Positions 47,848-57,147 of a DNA stretch of 64,000 bases are shown piece after piece. The notes beneath the pieces are model-generated. The model worked only from the letters and a program-made list of their open reading frames with translations. It was not told the DNA's origin and made no database searches. The stretch spans positions 1,302,501 through 1,366,500 of the forward strand of contig OY282457.1 in assembly GCA_958296235.1 (NCBI GenBank). The letters are read 5' to 3'. Every line of letters begins with the position of its first letter. The stretch's first letter is position 1. The position numbers and the translations under genes were made by a program. The stretch is from an uncultured Candidatus Binatia bacterium (GTDB taxonomy: Bacteria > Desulfobacterota > Binatia > Bin18).

Positions 47848-49077
47848 ATGCAAGACAGTGGACACGCCAATGGTAAGCGCTGGACGCTTGACCATCCAGA
47901 GCTGGGAACTGGGTCCTTACCGATCACACCCTATCTTTCCGCGGAGTATTTTGAGCGGGAGCGTGAGAAAATTTTCAGCCGCGCCTGGCTGAGTACAGGG
48001 AAAAAAGTCGAAGAAATCCCACGGGCGGGGGATTATCTGGCGCTGAATATTGCGGTCGGCAAAACCTCGGTCCTGCTCGTTCGGGGCAAGGACGGGACGG
48101 TACGCGGGTTTCACAACGTGTGCAAACATCGCGGCAATCGGCTGGCCTGGAGCGACCGTGGCGCGTGCGGGTCCGGGTTGACATGCCGATTCCACGGCTG
48201 GACCTATGCCCCGGACGGACGTCTGGTCGGAGTGCCGGAAGAGGATATGTTCTTTGACTTTGACAAACGGGACTACGGCCTGAGCCCGGTCGCCACGGAT
48301 GTCTGGGAAGGATTTATCTTTATCAATCTCGACCCTAACCCGCGGGAAACGCTCCACCAGTATTTAGGTGAGGTGGTTGACCTGCTGCGCGGCTATGCGT
48401 TTGACCGCTTGCCGCTGAGCTGGTCGTATACGGCCGAGCAGAAATGCAACTGGCGGATTCTCCGCGACTCGCAGCTCGAATTCTATCACGGCAAAGCGCT
48501 GCATCAGCAGTTCGCCGGCAAGGTGATGATGAATAAGCGGCAGCCGTCCTGCCACGTCCTCGACGCCAAACTCTTTCGCCGCCACAGCATGATGTCGTTT
48601 TACGGCGATCGCCGGAATACCCAACGCACGCCTATGGAACGGTTGGTGGCCCAATTCGGGACCAGCCTCAAAACCTTTCCCGGTGTGCGGGATATGGACC
48701 GCTGGCCCCCAGGGGTCAACCCCACGCGCAGCAAACAGTGGTTCTTTGACATTTATTACATCTTTCCGAATTTTCACCTGGTCATTCTGAGCCCCTTTCT
48801 CTTTGTCGCCCATACCATGTTGCCGGAGACGGTGAATCGCTCAACCTGGAATGCGCGCGGCTATTTCCCGCAGCCCGCGAACGCCGCCGAGTCGGTGACC
48901 CGCGAATATAATAAATGCCTGGCGCGGGACGTGTGGCTGGAAGACGGCAGCACCCTGGAAAACACCCAGCGCGGGATCGAGTCGGGCGTCCTGAGCCACT
49001 ATCCGGTACAGGACCAGGAACTGCTGATCCGCCACGCCCATAAGGTGGCGGCAGAGTTGCTCACCCGCGGCGCATAA
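47848..49077 (+). CDS. Rieske non-haem iron oxygenase, alpha subunit (2)
   Basis: 409 aa from ATG 47848 (GAGGG upstream; a frame start at 47779 lacks a site). The Rieske site is CKHRG...CRFHGWTYA. The iron site is RDSQLEFYHGKALH, where the first ligand context is altered from the usual NxxDxYH (here DSQLEFYH). That may mean an unusual mononuclear centre or simply a subfamily variant. It is not a close duplicate of the oxygenase at 45402. It overlaps nothing and is followed by a small protein 11 nt on. Confidence 0.9.
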   Translation: MQDSGHANGKRWTLDHPELGTGSLPITPYLSAEYFEREREKIFSRAWLSTGKKVEEIPRAGDYLALNIAVGKTSVLLVRGKDGTVRGFHNVCKHRGNRLAWSDRGACGSGLTCRFHGWTYAPDGRLVGVPEEDMFFDFDKRDYGLSPVATDVWEGFIFINLDPNPRETLHQYLGEVVDLLRGYAFDRLPLSWSYTAEQKCNWRILRDSQLEFYHGKALHQQFAGKVMMNKRQPSCHVLDAKLFRRHSMMSFYGDRRNTQRTPMERLVAQFGTSLKTFPGVRDMDRWPPGVNPTRSKQWFFDIYYIFPNFHLVILSPFLFVAHTMLPETVNRSTWNARGYFPQPANAAESVTREYNKCLARDVWLEDGSTLENTQRGIESGVLSHYPVQDQELLIRHAHKVAAELLTRGA

Positions 49078-49088
49078 GTGGGGGAAGC

Positions 49089-49436
49089 ATGTGCGATACG
49101 AGCCTGCCCGAGCCGTTCGCCGACCTTGAGCCGCTGGCCGCGGTCTGGGCGCTGGCGACCGAAACCGAGCGCAACCAGCAGCGCCTCAGCAGTACCATGA
49201 CGCAGATTCAAGCCTTCTACGACACCCTGCTGCCCCGCATGGAGGCCGTCCTCACCTATTTGAGTACATTCCCCCCGGAGCCGCCAGACGCACTACCCCA
49301 AGAGGCCCGGCGGCTCTTATATCTCGCTCTGGCGATGGCCGAAATCACAACCGCGGTGGAGCTCCATCAGCAGCCAGGTGTGCCGGCCGGCTTCGAGCCG
49401 CGGCGTTTTATTCCTGACCACGAGCGAACGGAATGA
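49089..49436 (+). CDS. Small hypothetical protein following a Rieske oxygenase
   Basis: 115 aa, helical and acidic, unrecognised. The core TMTQIQAFYDTLLPRMEAVLTYLSTFPPEPPDALPQEARRLLYLALAMAEITTAVELH suggests a four-helix arrangement. GGGGGAAG precedes the ATG 11 nt after the oxygenase stop, so it is probably co-translated and might act as a partner of that enzyme. Function is unknown. Confidence 0.65.
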   Translation: MCDTSLPEPFADLEPLAAVWALATETERNQQRLSSTMTQIQAFYDTLLPRMEAVLTYLSTFPPEPPDALPQEARRLLYLALAMAEITTAVELHQQPGVPAGFEPRRFIPDHERTE

Positions 49437-49501
49437 TAATGCGGAGCATCATTCGATCTCCGCCCCTCAAAAATTATCGGAAGGGTTGAAAGGAGAGACT
49501 G

Positions 49502-50482
49502 GTGTACGACCCCAAGTTTGGATTGCTTCTACCTGCTGACGACTTTACCGCTGCCAAGCAGGCAGCTTTACGGGCGGAAGGCGAGGGCTTTTACTCGGTG
49601 TCGATGATCGATCACTTCTTCACACCGCTCGGAGAACCTCAAACACCCATGTTGGAGTGCTATACGACGCTGACGGCTATCGCCGCGGTGACCGAGCGTA
49701 TCCGTCTCACGCCATGTGTGACGTCCGTCTCGTTCCGCCCGCCACCGCTGTTGGCCAAAATTGCATCCACCCTCGACAACGTCAGCAACGGCCGTCTGAC
49801 GCTTGGGTTAGGCGCCGGTTGGAAGCCGGACGAATACTATGCACATGGATATCCCTATCTCTCGAATCGGGAACGGTTGGATCAACTCGCGGAGGCCATT
49901 CGGGTGTTAAAGGCCATGTTCACGCTGGAGGAACCCAGCTTTCAGGGCGAGCATTTCTCGATTGACAAGGCATACAACAATCCCCGTCCCGTCCAAAAAC
50001 CCCACCCCCCGCTAATGCTGGGGGGCTCGGGGAGTGGTCTGCTCAAGATCGCCGCCGCCGAAGCAGATATTTTGAATATCAACCCACCGGTCTTTAATGG
50101 CAAGGATTATCCGAACGATCCAGCTATGGCCCTGAAATTCGATACCCCCTATCTGAAAAAACGGATTGGCATGCTGCACGGCTATATGGAAGAATGCGGG
50201 CGCAACCCAAAGGAGATAGAGCTGGGTTCTTTAATGGTCCTCCATCTCACCCGAGATCCCGCAGATCCCGCGCTCGCCCAAACCGCGACCTTTCTCGGCT
50301 TCCCCGATGCGGACGCTGCACTGCGGTCGCCCCTGACGTTGATGGGCACGCCAGACAGAGTCAAACGGGATATCCACACCCGCATTGAGGAGATGGGCCT
50401 CACCCACACGATCGTTATTCCGGTCTCTCCCGAGTCTCATGAACTGTTTGTAAAGGAGGTCATGCCCGAGTTTGTGTCGTGA
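49502..50482 (+). CDS. Luciferase-like (LLM class) flavin-dependent oxidoreductase
   Basis: 326 aa TIM-barrel of the bacterial luciferase-like family. It has the early FGLLLPADDFTAAKQAALRAEGEGFYSVSMIDHFF, PPLLAKIASTLDNVSNGRLTLGLGAGW and RPVQKPHPPLMLGGSG. The last motif is typical of F420- or FMNH2-dependent members. GTG 49502 has GGAGAG 7 nt upstream. The likely role is monooxygenation or dehydrogenation in the surrounding catabolic cluster. Confidence 0.9.
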   Translation: MYDPKFGLLLPADDFTAAKQAALRAEGEGFYSVSMIDHFFTPLGEPQTPMLECYTTLTAIAAVTERIRLTPCVTSVSFRPPPLLAKIASTLDNVSNGRLTLGLGAGWKPDEYYAHGYPYLSNRERLDQLAEAIRVLKAMFTLEEPSFQGEHFSIDKAYNNPRPVQKPHPPLMLGGSGSGLLKIAAAEADILNINPPVFNGKDYPNDPAMALKFDTPYLKKRIGMLHGYMEECGRNPKEIELGSLMVLHLTRDPADPALAQTATFLGFPDADAALRSPLTLMGTPDRVKRDIHTRIEEMGLTHTIVIPVSPESHELFVKEVMPEFVS

Positions 50483-50500
50483 GTCGGGAAGGAGAGTGAG

Positions 50501-51230
50501 GTGAAAATATGTGTAGCTCAGACACGACCAATCATAGGAGACATTCAACGAAATATTGAGCGGCACAAAAACTTCATCGCCCTGGCTGGTTCCTATGGCG
50601 CCGATACCGTGATTTTCCCGGAACTCTCCTTAACGGGATACGAACCGACCCTTGCAGAAGCATTAGCGACGCAGCCGGCCGATTAAGAGGTTTGACGATT
50701 TCCAAACCATCAGCAATACCGAGCAGATCACGATTGGGGTGGGCGTTCCAACAAAAACCAGGACAGGTATCTGCATTAGTCTGGTGCTGTTTCAGCCACA
50801 CCAAGCACGACAAACCTATTCCAAACAGTATTTACACCCGGATGAAGACGAATTTTTTGTCAACGGCGACGGTTTTCCGAGTGTCCGCGTAAACCAGACC
50901 ACCCTGGCACTTGCGATTTGTTATGAATTATCAGTGCTCGAACATGCGGAGCGGGCGGTGAAAAGTGGTGCAGACATTTATATTGCCAGTGTAGCTAAAT
51001 TTGCAGATGGGGTGGCCAAAGCTATCAACAGGTTAGCAGACATTGCCAAAACCTATACAATGCCTGTCTTCATGGCCAACTGCATTGGCCCTGCGGATGG
51101 GGCTGAATGTGCGGGGAAGACGTCCATCTGGAATGAGAAAGGCGTCTTGATAGGCCAACTCAACGACACCCATGAAGGAATTCTCATTTACGATCCAGAC
51201 ACACAAGAACTCATTGAAAAAGCGCTATAA
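50501..51230 (+). pseudogene. Carbon-nitrogen hydrolase (nitrilase superfamily), frameshifted
   Basis: The first part (GTG 50501) reads KICVAQTRPIIGDIQRNIERH with catalytic Glu in VIFPELSLTGYEP and ends at TAA 50684. The second part, one frame on, continues from RFDDFQTISNTEQITIGVGVP with the catalytic Cys in LAICYELSV and ends at 51230. Removing a single T from GATTAAG near 50681-50683 restores one frame of about 242 codons. The usual Lys region between the two parts looks shortened. Either a recent pseudogene or an assembly error; too little decay is visible to choose. Confidence 0.8.
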
Positions 51231-51255
51231 GACGGACCGTATTGGGAGAAAAACA

Positions 51256-52023
51256 GTGAGCGATATCAAGCAATCCATACACGATCAATTCGGTCGGGCA
51301 GCCGCGCAATACAAGACGAGCCAGGTCCATGCCACGGGCGAGGATTTGGTCCGGATTGCCAAGCTGGCGCAACAGCAGGAATCGCCGGACGCCCTGGATG
51401 CCGGCTGTGGAGCGGGTCATGCCTCAATGGCCATCGCCCCGCATAGCCGCCGGGTCGTTGCCCTGGACCTCACCCGGCATATGCTGGAGCAGGTTGAGCA
51501 GTTGGCCGCCGAACGCGGCTTCTCTCATATCGAAACGCGCCAGGGCGATGTCGAACAGATTCCGTTTGGAGACAACAGCTTTGATCTTGTGGTCTCCCGC
51601 TATAGCGCCCATCACTGGCCAGACCCCCTGGCGGCGCTCCAGGAATGCGCGCGCGTGCTGAAGCCTGGCGGACGATTTATCCTGAGCGATATTGTTGCGC
51701 CTGAAGAGCCGGCGCACGACACCTTTTTACAAACGTTTGAACTCCTGCGTGACGCCTCGCACGTCCGGGACCACACAGTTGCCCAATGGCAGACCATGTT
51801 TGAACGGAATGGGTTTCGGTCACGCGTCGTTTTCACCTGGCGTCTCCCGTTGGACTTCCAGGCCTGGACGGTGCGGATGGCGACCCCACCGGCGCGAGTC
51901 GCAATGGTGCAGCACTTGTATGAAAACGCGCCCGAGGAGATCCGGACGGCTTTCGCTATTCAGGACAATTACGATTTTGCCCTGTACGGAGCATTGTTTG
52001 AAGCGACCTGTCAGAGCGATTAG
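51256..52023 (+). CDS. Class I SAM-dependent methyltransferase (Methyltransf_11 type)
   Basis: 255 aa. Motif I is ALDAGCGAGHASMA, the acidic motif II end VVALDLTRHML, motif post-II QGDVEQIPFGDNSFDLVV and ARVLKPGGRFILSDIV. It resembles UbiE/MenG-like and small-molecule methyltransferases. GTG 51256 has GGGAG upstream. It starts 25 nt after the broken nitrilase and 12 nt before the amidohydrolase. Confidence 0.9.
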   Translation: MSDIKQSIHDQFGRAAAQYKTSQVHATGEDLVRIAKLAQQQESPDALDAGCGAGHASMAIAPHSRRVVALDLTRHMLEQVEQLAAERGFSHIETRQGDVEQIPFGDNSFDLVVSRYSAHHWPDPLAALQECARVLKPGGRFILSDIVAPEEPAHDTFLQTFELLRDASHVRDHTVAQWQTMFERNGFRSRVVFTWRLPLDFQAWTVRMATPPARVAMVQHLYENAPEEIRTAFAIQDNYDFALYGALFEATCQSD

Positions 52024-52035
52024 CAGGAGGCAGTC

Positions 52036-53262
52036 ATGGGCACGGTAGTCTTACGCGCCGGCGTCATCTTCGACGGCCACAGTTCCGAGCTGCTCGACGG
52101 GGCAGACGTCCTGATCGCAGATGGTGAAATCAAGGAGGTTTCCGAGCGCCCGCTCAAAACCGCAAGCGCCCAGGAAATCCACCTGGGCGGCCGTTTTCTC
52201 ATGCCCGGTCTGATCGACGCCCACTTTCATGCCTATGCCGCCCACGTCAATCTCGCCAGCCTGGACGACTGGCCCCTGTCGCTTTTGAGTCAACACGCCC
52301 GCACGCTCCTGGAAGACGCCTTGCAGCGTGGCTTTACGAGCGTGCGGGATGCGGCTGGGGCCGATTTTGGGCTGGCCACCGCAGTTGAACAGGGGCTGAT
52401 CAAGGGGCCCCGTCTCTTTTTCTCGGGTCGGGCCTTGAGCCAAACCGGCGGGCATGGCGATACGCGACCGGTCAAACATCTTGAACCGTGCGCCTGTGGG
52501 TTTCAGGGCCGCCTCTCACAAGTAGCTGACGGGGTGGACGCGGTCCGCCGGGCGGCCCGAGAAGAACTGCGCAAAGGGGCGCATCAGATCAAAATCATGG
52601 CCACGGGCGGCCTCTCCTCACCGACCGATCCGGTGTGGATGCTACAATACTCGGACGAGGAAATCCGCGCCGCGGTCGAGGAGGCGGCTTCGCGGCGTAC
52701 CTATGTCATGGCCCACGCCTACACCGCGGAAGCCATTGCCCGCGTCGTCAAGCTGGGGGTACGCTCAATTGAGCACGCTAATCTCATTGACCGGCCAACG
52801 GCAGCATTGGTCGCCCAGCGCGGCGCGTATGTCGTCCCCACCCTCGTGACCTATGAGACCCTCGGAGAGCTGGGCAAGGAGTTGGGCCTGCCCGAGGGTA
52901 ATATCGCTAAGCTGAAAGAGATCCAGACTGCGGGACTGACCTCTCTTGAGCTGTGTCAGGCGGCTGGGATCAAGTTGGGCTACGGGACCGACCTGCTGGG
53001 GAGTTTGCACGCCCAGCAGTGTCGAGAGTTCTTAATCCGGCGGGAGGTCCTCGACCCTATCGATATTCTACGTTCGGCAACGACGATCAACGCCGAACTC
53101 CTGAACCAGGCGGGAAAACTCGGCACGGTCGCTCCGGGGGCGTACGCCGACCTGGTTGTGTTTGATGGCAATCCGCTTGAAGATGTCGGCGTCTTACAGC
53201 CCGAGGCCGGCGGGCCACGCCTGGTCATGAAGGCCGGCGCGATCTATAAGAACTCTTTGTGA
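52036..53262 (+). CDS. Amidohydrolase family protein (imidazolonepropionase/prolidase-like)
   Basis: 408 aa of the metal-dependent amidohydrolase superfamily. Metal ligands are in LIDAHFHAYAAH (HxH), IKIMATGG (Lys), MAHAYT (His), SIEHANLID (His) and GYGTDL (Asp). The outer beta-sandwich is built from both termini (GVIFDGHSSELLDG and GAYADLVVFDGNPLEDV). Members cleave amide or ester bonds of dipeptides, lactams and drugs. AGGAGG precedes the ATG. Confidence 0.92.
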   Translation: MGTVVLRAGVIFDGHSSELLDGADVLIADGEIKEVSERPLKTASAQEIHLGGRFLMPGLIDAHFHAYAAHVNLASLDDWPLSLLSQHARTLLEDALQRGFTSVRDAAGADFGLATAVEQGLIKGPRLFFSGRALSQTGGHGDTRPVKHLEPCACGFQGRLSQVADGVDAVRRAAREELRKGAHQIKIMATGGLSSPTDPVWMLQYSDEEIRAAVEEAASRRTYVMAHAYTAEAIARVVKLGVRSIEHANLIDRPTAALVAQRGAYVVPTLVTYETLGELGKELGLPEGNIAKLKEIQTAGLTSLELCQAAGIKLGYGTDLLGSLHAQQCREFLIRREVLDPIDILRSATTINAELLNQAGKLGTVAPGAYADLVVFDGNPLEDVGVLQPEAGGPRLVMKAGAIYKNSL

Positions 53263-53282
53263 CGAGACGGTGTATCTGCAAT

Positions 53283-53777
53283 CTAGCCCGCCACCTGTTC
53301 CGCGAGTCGCTGGGCGGTATCAATCAACGGTTGGGTCAGCGCCGCCACCTCGGGGTCGGCGCACATCATAATCTTGTCCGGGTCCGCGGCGAGAGGATCA
53401 ACATCCACATGGCGGTGCGCGATGCGCCACTGCCCGGCCTGTTTCACCAAACGGTCCACGTAGCGCCCTTGGCCAAATATCTTATACCCGCCCGGGGTCG
53501 CAAGCGCAGCCAGGACGCTGACCTGTCCGGTCGCTTCGTTTCCCTCGACCTCATACAGTAAATTGCTGGTCATATGCCGGCAGCGAATTTCCCGCACATG
53601 CACGCGGGCATACTCGCGTAGAGCCGCATGACCGCGGACCACCCAGGTTGCGACCTGAAAAGCCCCGTCCGGGGTGAAACACTGCACCCAGGCTTCCGGG
53701 TCCAGATTGTCTATCGCATGGGCATAGCGAGCGCACAATTCTTGGATAGCGAGTTTCTCGATCCAGGTCTGTTCCAT
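53283..53777 (-). CDS. SnoaL-like/NTF2-fold protein
   Basis: 164 aa. The NTF2-like fold of SnoaL_4 proteins is visible: LAIQELCARYAHAIDNLDPEAWVQCFTPDGAF, then SVLAALATPGGYKIFGQGRYVDRLVKQAGQWRIAHRHVDVDP. The YAHAIDxxD and HR..D residues often form the active site of dehydratases or isomerases of this fold. GAGAGG lies before ATG 53777. It is convergent with the amidohydrolase. Confidence 0.87.
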   Translation of the reverse strand: MEQTWIEKLAIQELCARYAHAIDNLDPEAWVQCFTPDGAFQVATWVVRGHAALREYARVHVREIRCRHMTSNLLYEVEGNEATGQVSVLAALATPGGYKIFGQGRYVDRLVKQAGQWRIAHRHVDVDPLAADPDKIMMCADPEVAALTQPLIDTAQRLAEQVAG

Positions 53778-53948
53778 ACCGCACCTCTCTTTCTCACCAT
53801 TCTTTCTCATGAAAAGAACGCTGGCCGCAACATGCAGTTCTGTCCGGCTTTGCAATACCGTGCGAGCTTGCATTATCCTCTAGTCGAGTGAATATTCACT
53901 CAGCCCTGCCCTGTCTGAAAGGACGGAACACAAGAAGGAGGTGGCCGC

Positions 53949-54398
53949 ATGAAAAAAGAAGCGATCAATCCCGCCACTGTCTGGAAGCCGGAGGACTACT
54001 TCAATATCTACCACTCTCCCGGTTTACCCAAAGTCCCACCCGAAAAATCAGGCTGGGAACAAGCCGTTAAAAAGGGCAACTGGCTGTTTATCTCGGGCCA
54101 GACGCCGACCACGCCAGACGGAAAAACGATTGCCACCGATATGCACGCCCAACTCCGACAGGCGCTGCAAAACACCCGGAATATTGTCGAGGCAGGGGGC
54201 GGCACGATGGATGATATTGTCTCGATCCGCTACTACTTCAAGGCCGGCTATATGGAGGAGGGGCTGGCTGCGCTGCGGGATTTGGGCGGCGAGTATTTTC
54301 AGAGCCCCTACCCCTCCACGACCTGCGTCGAGGTGGTGCGGGTGGCCTGGGCCGATCATCTTCTGGAGGTTGAGGCCATCGCCATGCTTGATGCGTGA
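53949..54398 (+). CDS. RidA-family protein
   Basis: 149 aa with the YjgF/RidA fold: GNWLFISGQTPTTPDGKTIATDMHAQLRQALQNTRNIVEAGGGTMDDIVSIRYYF, then the C-terminal STTCVEVVRVAWADHLLEVEAIAM. The C-terminal segment VEVVRVAW lacks an obvious match to the RidA catalytic Arg spacing but keeps Arg. AAGGAGG precedes the ATG. It is a second RidA homologue of the window, not a close copy of that at 28265. Confidence 0.88.
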   Translation: MKKEAINPATVWKPEDYFNIYHSPGLPKVPPEKSGWEQAVKKGNWLFISGQTPTTPDGKTIATDMHAQLRQALQNTRNIVEAGGGTMDDIVSIRYYFKAGYMEEGLAALRDLGGEYFQSPYPSTTCVEVVRVAWADHLLEVEAIAMLDA

Positions 54399-54416
54399 GG
54401 AAATCTTCCTCTGCAT
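54391..54416 (+). terminator. Hairpin at the ridA stop codon
   Basis: GAGGAA-atc-TTCCTC (54397-54411) with an outer ATGC/GCAT pair spans the TGA of the RidA gene. It faces the convergent cupin gene. There is no strong T-run. Confidence 0.4.
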
Positions 54417-54500
54417 ATTACTCGGCAAAGGTCGCCTCGACGCGCCCGAGCGGACCAAAGTCGCCCAGCGCCCGGACACCCGGAGCGATACCGCTATCCA

Positions 54501-54974
54501 CTATTGCGCAGCTTTGACTTGCCACTCCTTTGTAATCCGCTTCTCTTCTCCGCCAGGGGTCCACATCACCAAGGCGTGCACGGGTTCCTTGGATTTCACT
54601 GTGTGACGTGTCGGCGTGTTGGCCGGTACCAGGCAGGCCATACCAGCGCTGAGCGTCTGTACCTTTCCCTCACTCGTTTGTTCCATCTCTCCAGACAGAA
54701 TATAAAAAGTTTCGGTTGACTGGTGAATGTGGTCGGGCACATCCACCCCAGGCGGCACGACCAAGTACCCGAGCGTCAGCTCTGTCGTCCCTCCGAGGTG
54801 TTGATCGATCAGGATGGTGATTTCTGTCTTCGTGACCGGATCAATGTATGTCGTGGCGTGTTCGGGCCGGACGAACCGCGACACTTCCTCGGCCGGGGCT
54901 GTTGGCACTGTGGACACGAGTCCCACCAGTATCACCAGGATACTCGTCCAACGTGAGAGGCTCAGGATAGGCAT
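54501..54974 (-). CDS. Exported cupin-domain protein
   Basis: 157 aa. A signal peptide (ILVILVGLVSTVPTAPAEE) is followed by a single cupin barrel: the first motif DVPDHIHQSTETFYILSGEME (H-x-H, E) and the second PANTPTRHTVKS (His). Metal ligands H, H, E, H are all present. It is probably periplasmic; substrate unknown. Confidence 0.88.
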   Translation of the reverse strand: MPILSLSRWTSILVILVGLVSTVPTAPAEEVSRFVRPEHATTYIDPVTKTEITILIDQHLGGTTELTLGYLVVPPGVDVPDHIHQSTETFYILSGEMEQTSEGKVQTLSAGMACLVPANTPTRHTVKSKEPVHALVMWTPGGEEKRITKEWQVKAAQ

Positions 54975-55109
54975 CTTTGGAATCTCCTCTTGACATTCGC
55001 TCCCATTTGGCGGGACAATATTGGTCAGTCAGCACCGGAAACGCTCCAGGCCACTTTAGGACGATCACTCAGGCGACGGCAAGAGCTGTACAGAACAGGA
55101 GGGATTCTT

Positions 55110-56198
55110 ATGGCTGGCAAAGACAGCAGCAATCGCAGCCTGCGTATCATCTCAATGACAAAGATGCTGGATTATCACTGGGTATTTCTGCGTACCCTCT
55201 CGGCTTCGGTCCGGGAGTATTTAGGCGAGGCTGGCCTGGAGGCGCTTGAGCGCGGCTTCCGACGGGCGGGGTATTATCGCGGCCAAGGCATTCGCGACCG
55301 CCCGGAGACCCTTGCCGAAGGACGCGACGCCCTGGCGTTGATTCGCCACTGGGATATGGGCGAGCACGCCATAGCCGCGGAGACGGGCTCGTTTGCAGTC
55401 AGCGGCACCGGGGCGCGGGCGACCGTCACCCTCCCCCACGTTCCCGGCGCAGACTACTTCAGCACCCATGCCGGGGGTGACATACTGGAGCCCTATTGGC
55501 GCAATACCTTGACGGGTATGGCGGAAGGCTATGATGCCGCAGCCGGGGTCGAGTTCTCTGCCGTGACCTTGGACCTGAACACGCCCTGGCAGCTCACCTG
55601 GACCTACCAGGGCGAATCCGAAGAGGTCACTGCCGGGCCAGTGGAGGATGTTTTCGTCCAGCCGGCCAAGGCCATCCAACTCACCCGGAGTACCTTTGCC
55701 GCGCTTGCCGTGATGCAGATGTATGTCGGCTTTGAGCTGATTGATCGGTTTGACGCCTCAGGCGAGCGGGCGCTGCGCGAGGCCCTGTATCAGTTCGGGA
55801 CTGAGCGCGGCCAGGGCATGCGCGAACAGGCGCTGAGCCAGGGACGACCGCTGGACCTTCAGTCCTGGTTCGAGGTGCTTCAGGAGCGTGACCCGGCCGA
55901 ATCGGTTTTTGTCTTTCGCGGCGATACCCATATTTCACCCGGCGTTATGCAGGTCGAGTGCACCCACTGTCCGCTGGCCGAGGTCTGGTCGGGAGAGGGC
56001 GAGCGCGGCCTGAAGCTCGGCTATATATATGATGTTGAAGTCCATCGGGGTTTGGTGGAATCCTACCATCCGGGTGGCAGGATTCGCTGGGATACGGTCA
56101 AGACCCGTGGAGACCGGACCTGCAATTTCTATTTCTCCATTCCCGAACTGGTGACACGGAACGATCCCGACTGGGCTCAGCCGCGCCGTCAGCACTAG
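55110..56198 (+). CDS. Putative L-2-amino-thiazoline-4-carboxylate hydrolase-like protein
   Basis: 362 aa. The C-terminal half shows the ATC-hydrolase-type ending: GVMQVECTHCPLAEVWSGEGERGLKLGYIYDVEVHRGLVESYHPGGRIRWDTVKTRGDRTCNFYF, with the Cys-x2-Cys and final Cys. The N-terminal half contains a related helical domain, so it may be a tandem of two such units. AGGAGGG lies before ATG 55110. The family hydrolyses thiazoline or related C-N bonds. Assignment is by pattern memory only. Confidence 0.5.
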   Translation: MAGKDSSNRSLRIISMTKMLDYHWVFLRTLSASVREYLGEAGLEALERGFRRAGYYRGQGIRDRPETLAEGRDALALIRHWDMGEHAIAAETGSFAVSGTGARATVTLPHVPGADYFSTHAGGDILEPYWRNTLTGMAEGYDAAAGVEFSAVTLDLNTPWQLTWTYQGESEEVTAGPVEDVFVQPAKAIQLTRSTFAALAVMQMYVGFELIDRFDASGERALREALYQFGTERGQGMREQALSQGRPLDLQSWFEVLQERDPAESVFVFRGDTHISPGVMQVECTHCPLAEVWSGEGERGLKLGYIYDVEVHRGLVESYHPGGRIRWDTVKTRGDRTCNFYFSIPELVTRNDPDWAQPRRQH

Positions 56199-56208
56199 GA
56201 AAGGCGCT

Positions 56209-57147
56209 ATGTTAGAACTGCTCGACAATCCCGTTCCGTGGCCCAACGGCGCGCGCTGTGCGGCCTCCATTACGTTTGACATGGATACGGACAGCGCCCT
56301 GCACCTGTCGCATGCCGACGCCTATAAACGGGTGGCCGCCCTGTCGTGGTTACGCTACGACGAGGTGGCAGTGCCGCGGATTGTGAAGCTGTTTAACCAC
56401 TACCATATCAAGGGGACCTTTTTCGTGCCGGGCTGGTGCGTTGAACGCTATCCGGCCACGGTCGAGACGATTGTCGCCAGCGACCACGAACTGGCCTATC
56501 ACGGCTATTTGCACGAGAACCCCATGGACCAGACCCGCGAGGGCGAACGCTACTGGTTGGAGCGCAGCATTGAGGCAATTGAGCGGCTCAGCGGCAAACG
56601 ACCGGCGGGCGGACGGGCGCCGTATTACAACTACTCGCCCCACTCCACTGGGCTGCTGGCCCAGGCCGGCTTTGTGTACGATTCGAGTCTCATGGCTGAC
56701 AGCCAACCCTACGTCATGCGCGCGCCCGAGGGCGAGGTCATCGAACTGCCGACCGACTGGGCCATGGACGACTGGCCGCAATACGCGCATAGCCTGGACT
56801 TTCGGTATCTGATGCCCACGCGCGCGCCGGATAAAGCCATGGAAGTCTTCATGGCGGAGTTCGAGGCGGCCTATGATTTCGGCGGCCTGTGGGTCACGGT
56901 CTGGCATCCGTTTGTGACCGGGCGGCTGGCCCGCCTCGCCCAGGTGGCAAAGATGCTCGAAGAGCTGCAAAACCGGGGCGACGTGTGGTTTGCCACTATG
57001 GAGGAAATCGCCCTGCACGTGCGGCGCTGTATCGCTGACGGGAGCTATACGCCGCGCGTTGTTTCCATGCCCTATTATGAGGAACCCATCCCGGAATTGA
57101 CCGCAGGGTTTCCCGCGGGCCTGGAACTCAGAAAGCCGCGCGGTTAG
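56209..57147 (+). CDS. NodB-type polysaccharide deacetylase family protein (PgdA/allantoinase-like)
   Basis: 312 aa. NodB motifs are AASITFDMDTDSA (Asp pair), HELAYHGYLHENP (H-x3-H metal site) and GGRAPYYNYSP. Sequences with this spacing include HpPgdA peptidoglycan deacetylase and the PuuE allantoinase, both cytoplasmic. There is no signal peptide. The setting among amidases and other C-N hydrolases favours a small-molecule hydrolase over a cell-wall enzyme. It overlaps the convergent amidase by 4 nt. Confidence 0.87.
   Translation: MLELLDNPVPWPNGARCAASITFDMDTDSALHLSHADAYKRVAALSWLRYDEVAVPRIVKLFNHYHIKGTFFVPGWCVERYPATVETIVASDHELAYHGYLHENPMDQTREGERYWLERSIEAIERLSGKRPAGGRAPYYNYSPHSTGLLAQAGFVYDSSLMADSQPYVMRAPEGEVIELPTDWAMDDWPQYAHSLDFRYLMPTRAPDKAMEVFMAEFEAAYDFGGLWVTVWHPFVTGRLARLAQVAKMLEELQNRGDVWFATMEEIALHVRRCIADGSYTPRVVSMPYYEEPIPELTAGFPAGLELRKPRG

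Noticed and set aside
50681..50690. Recoding (stop readthrough or programmed shift) in the C-N hydrolase
   Set aside because: The two parts are in different frames, there is no slippery heptamer or downstream structure visible, and a single extra T explains it.
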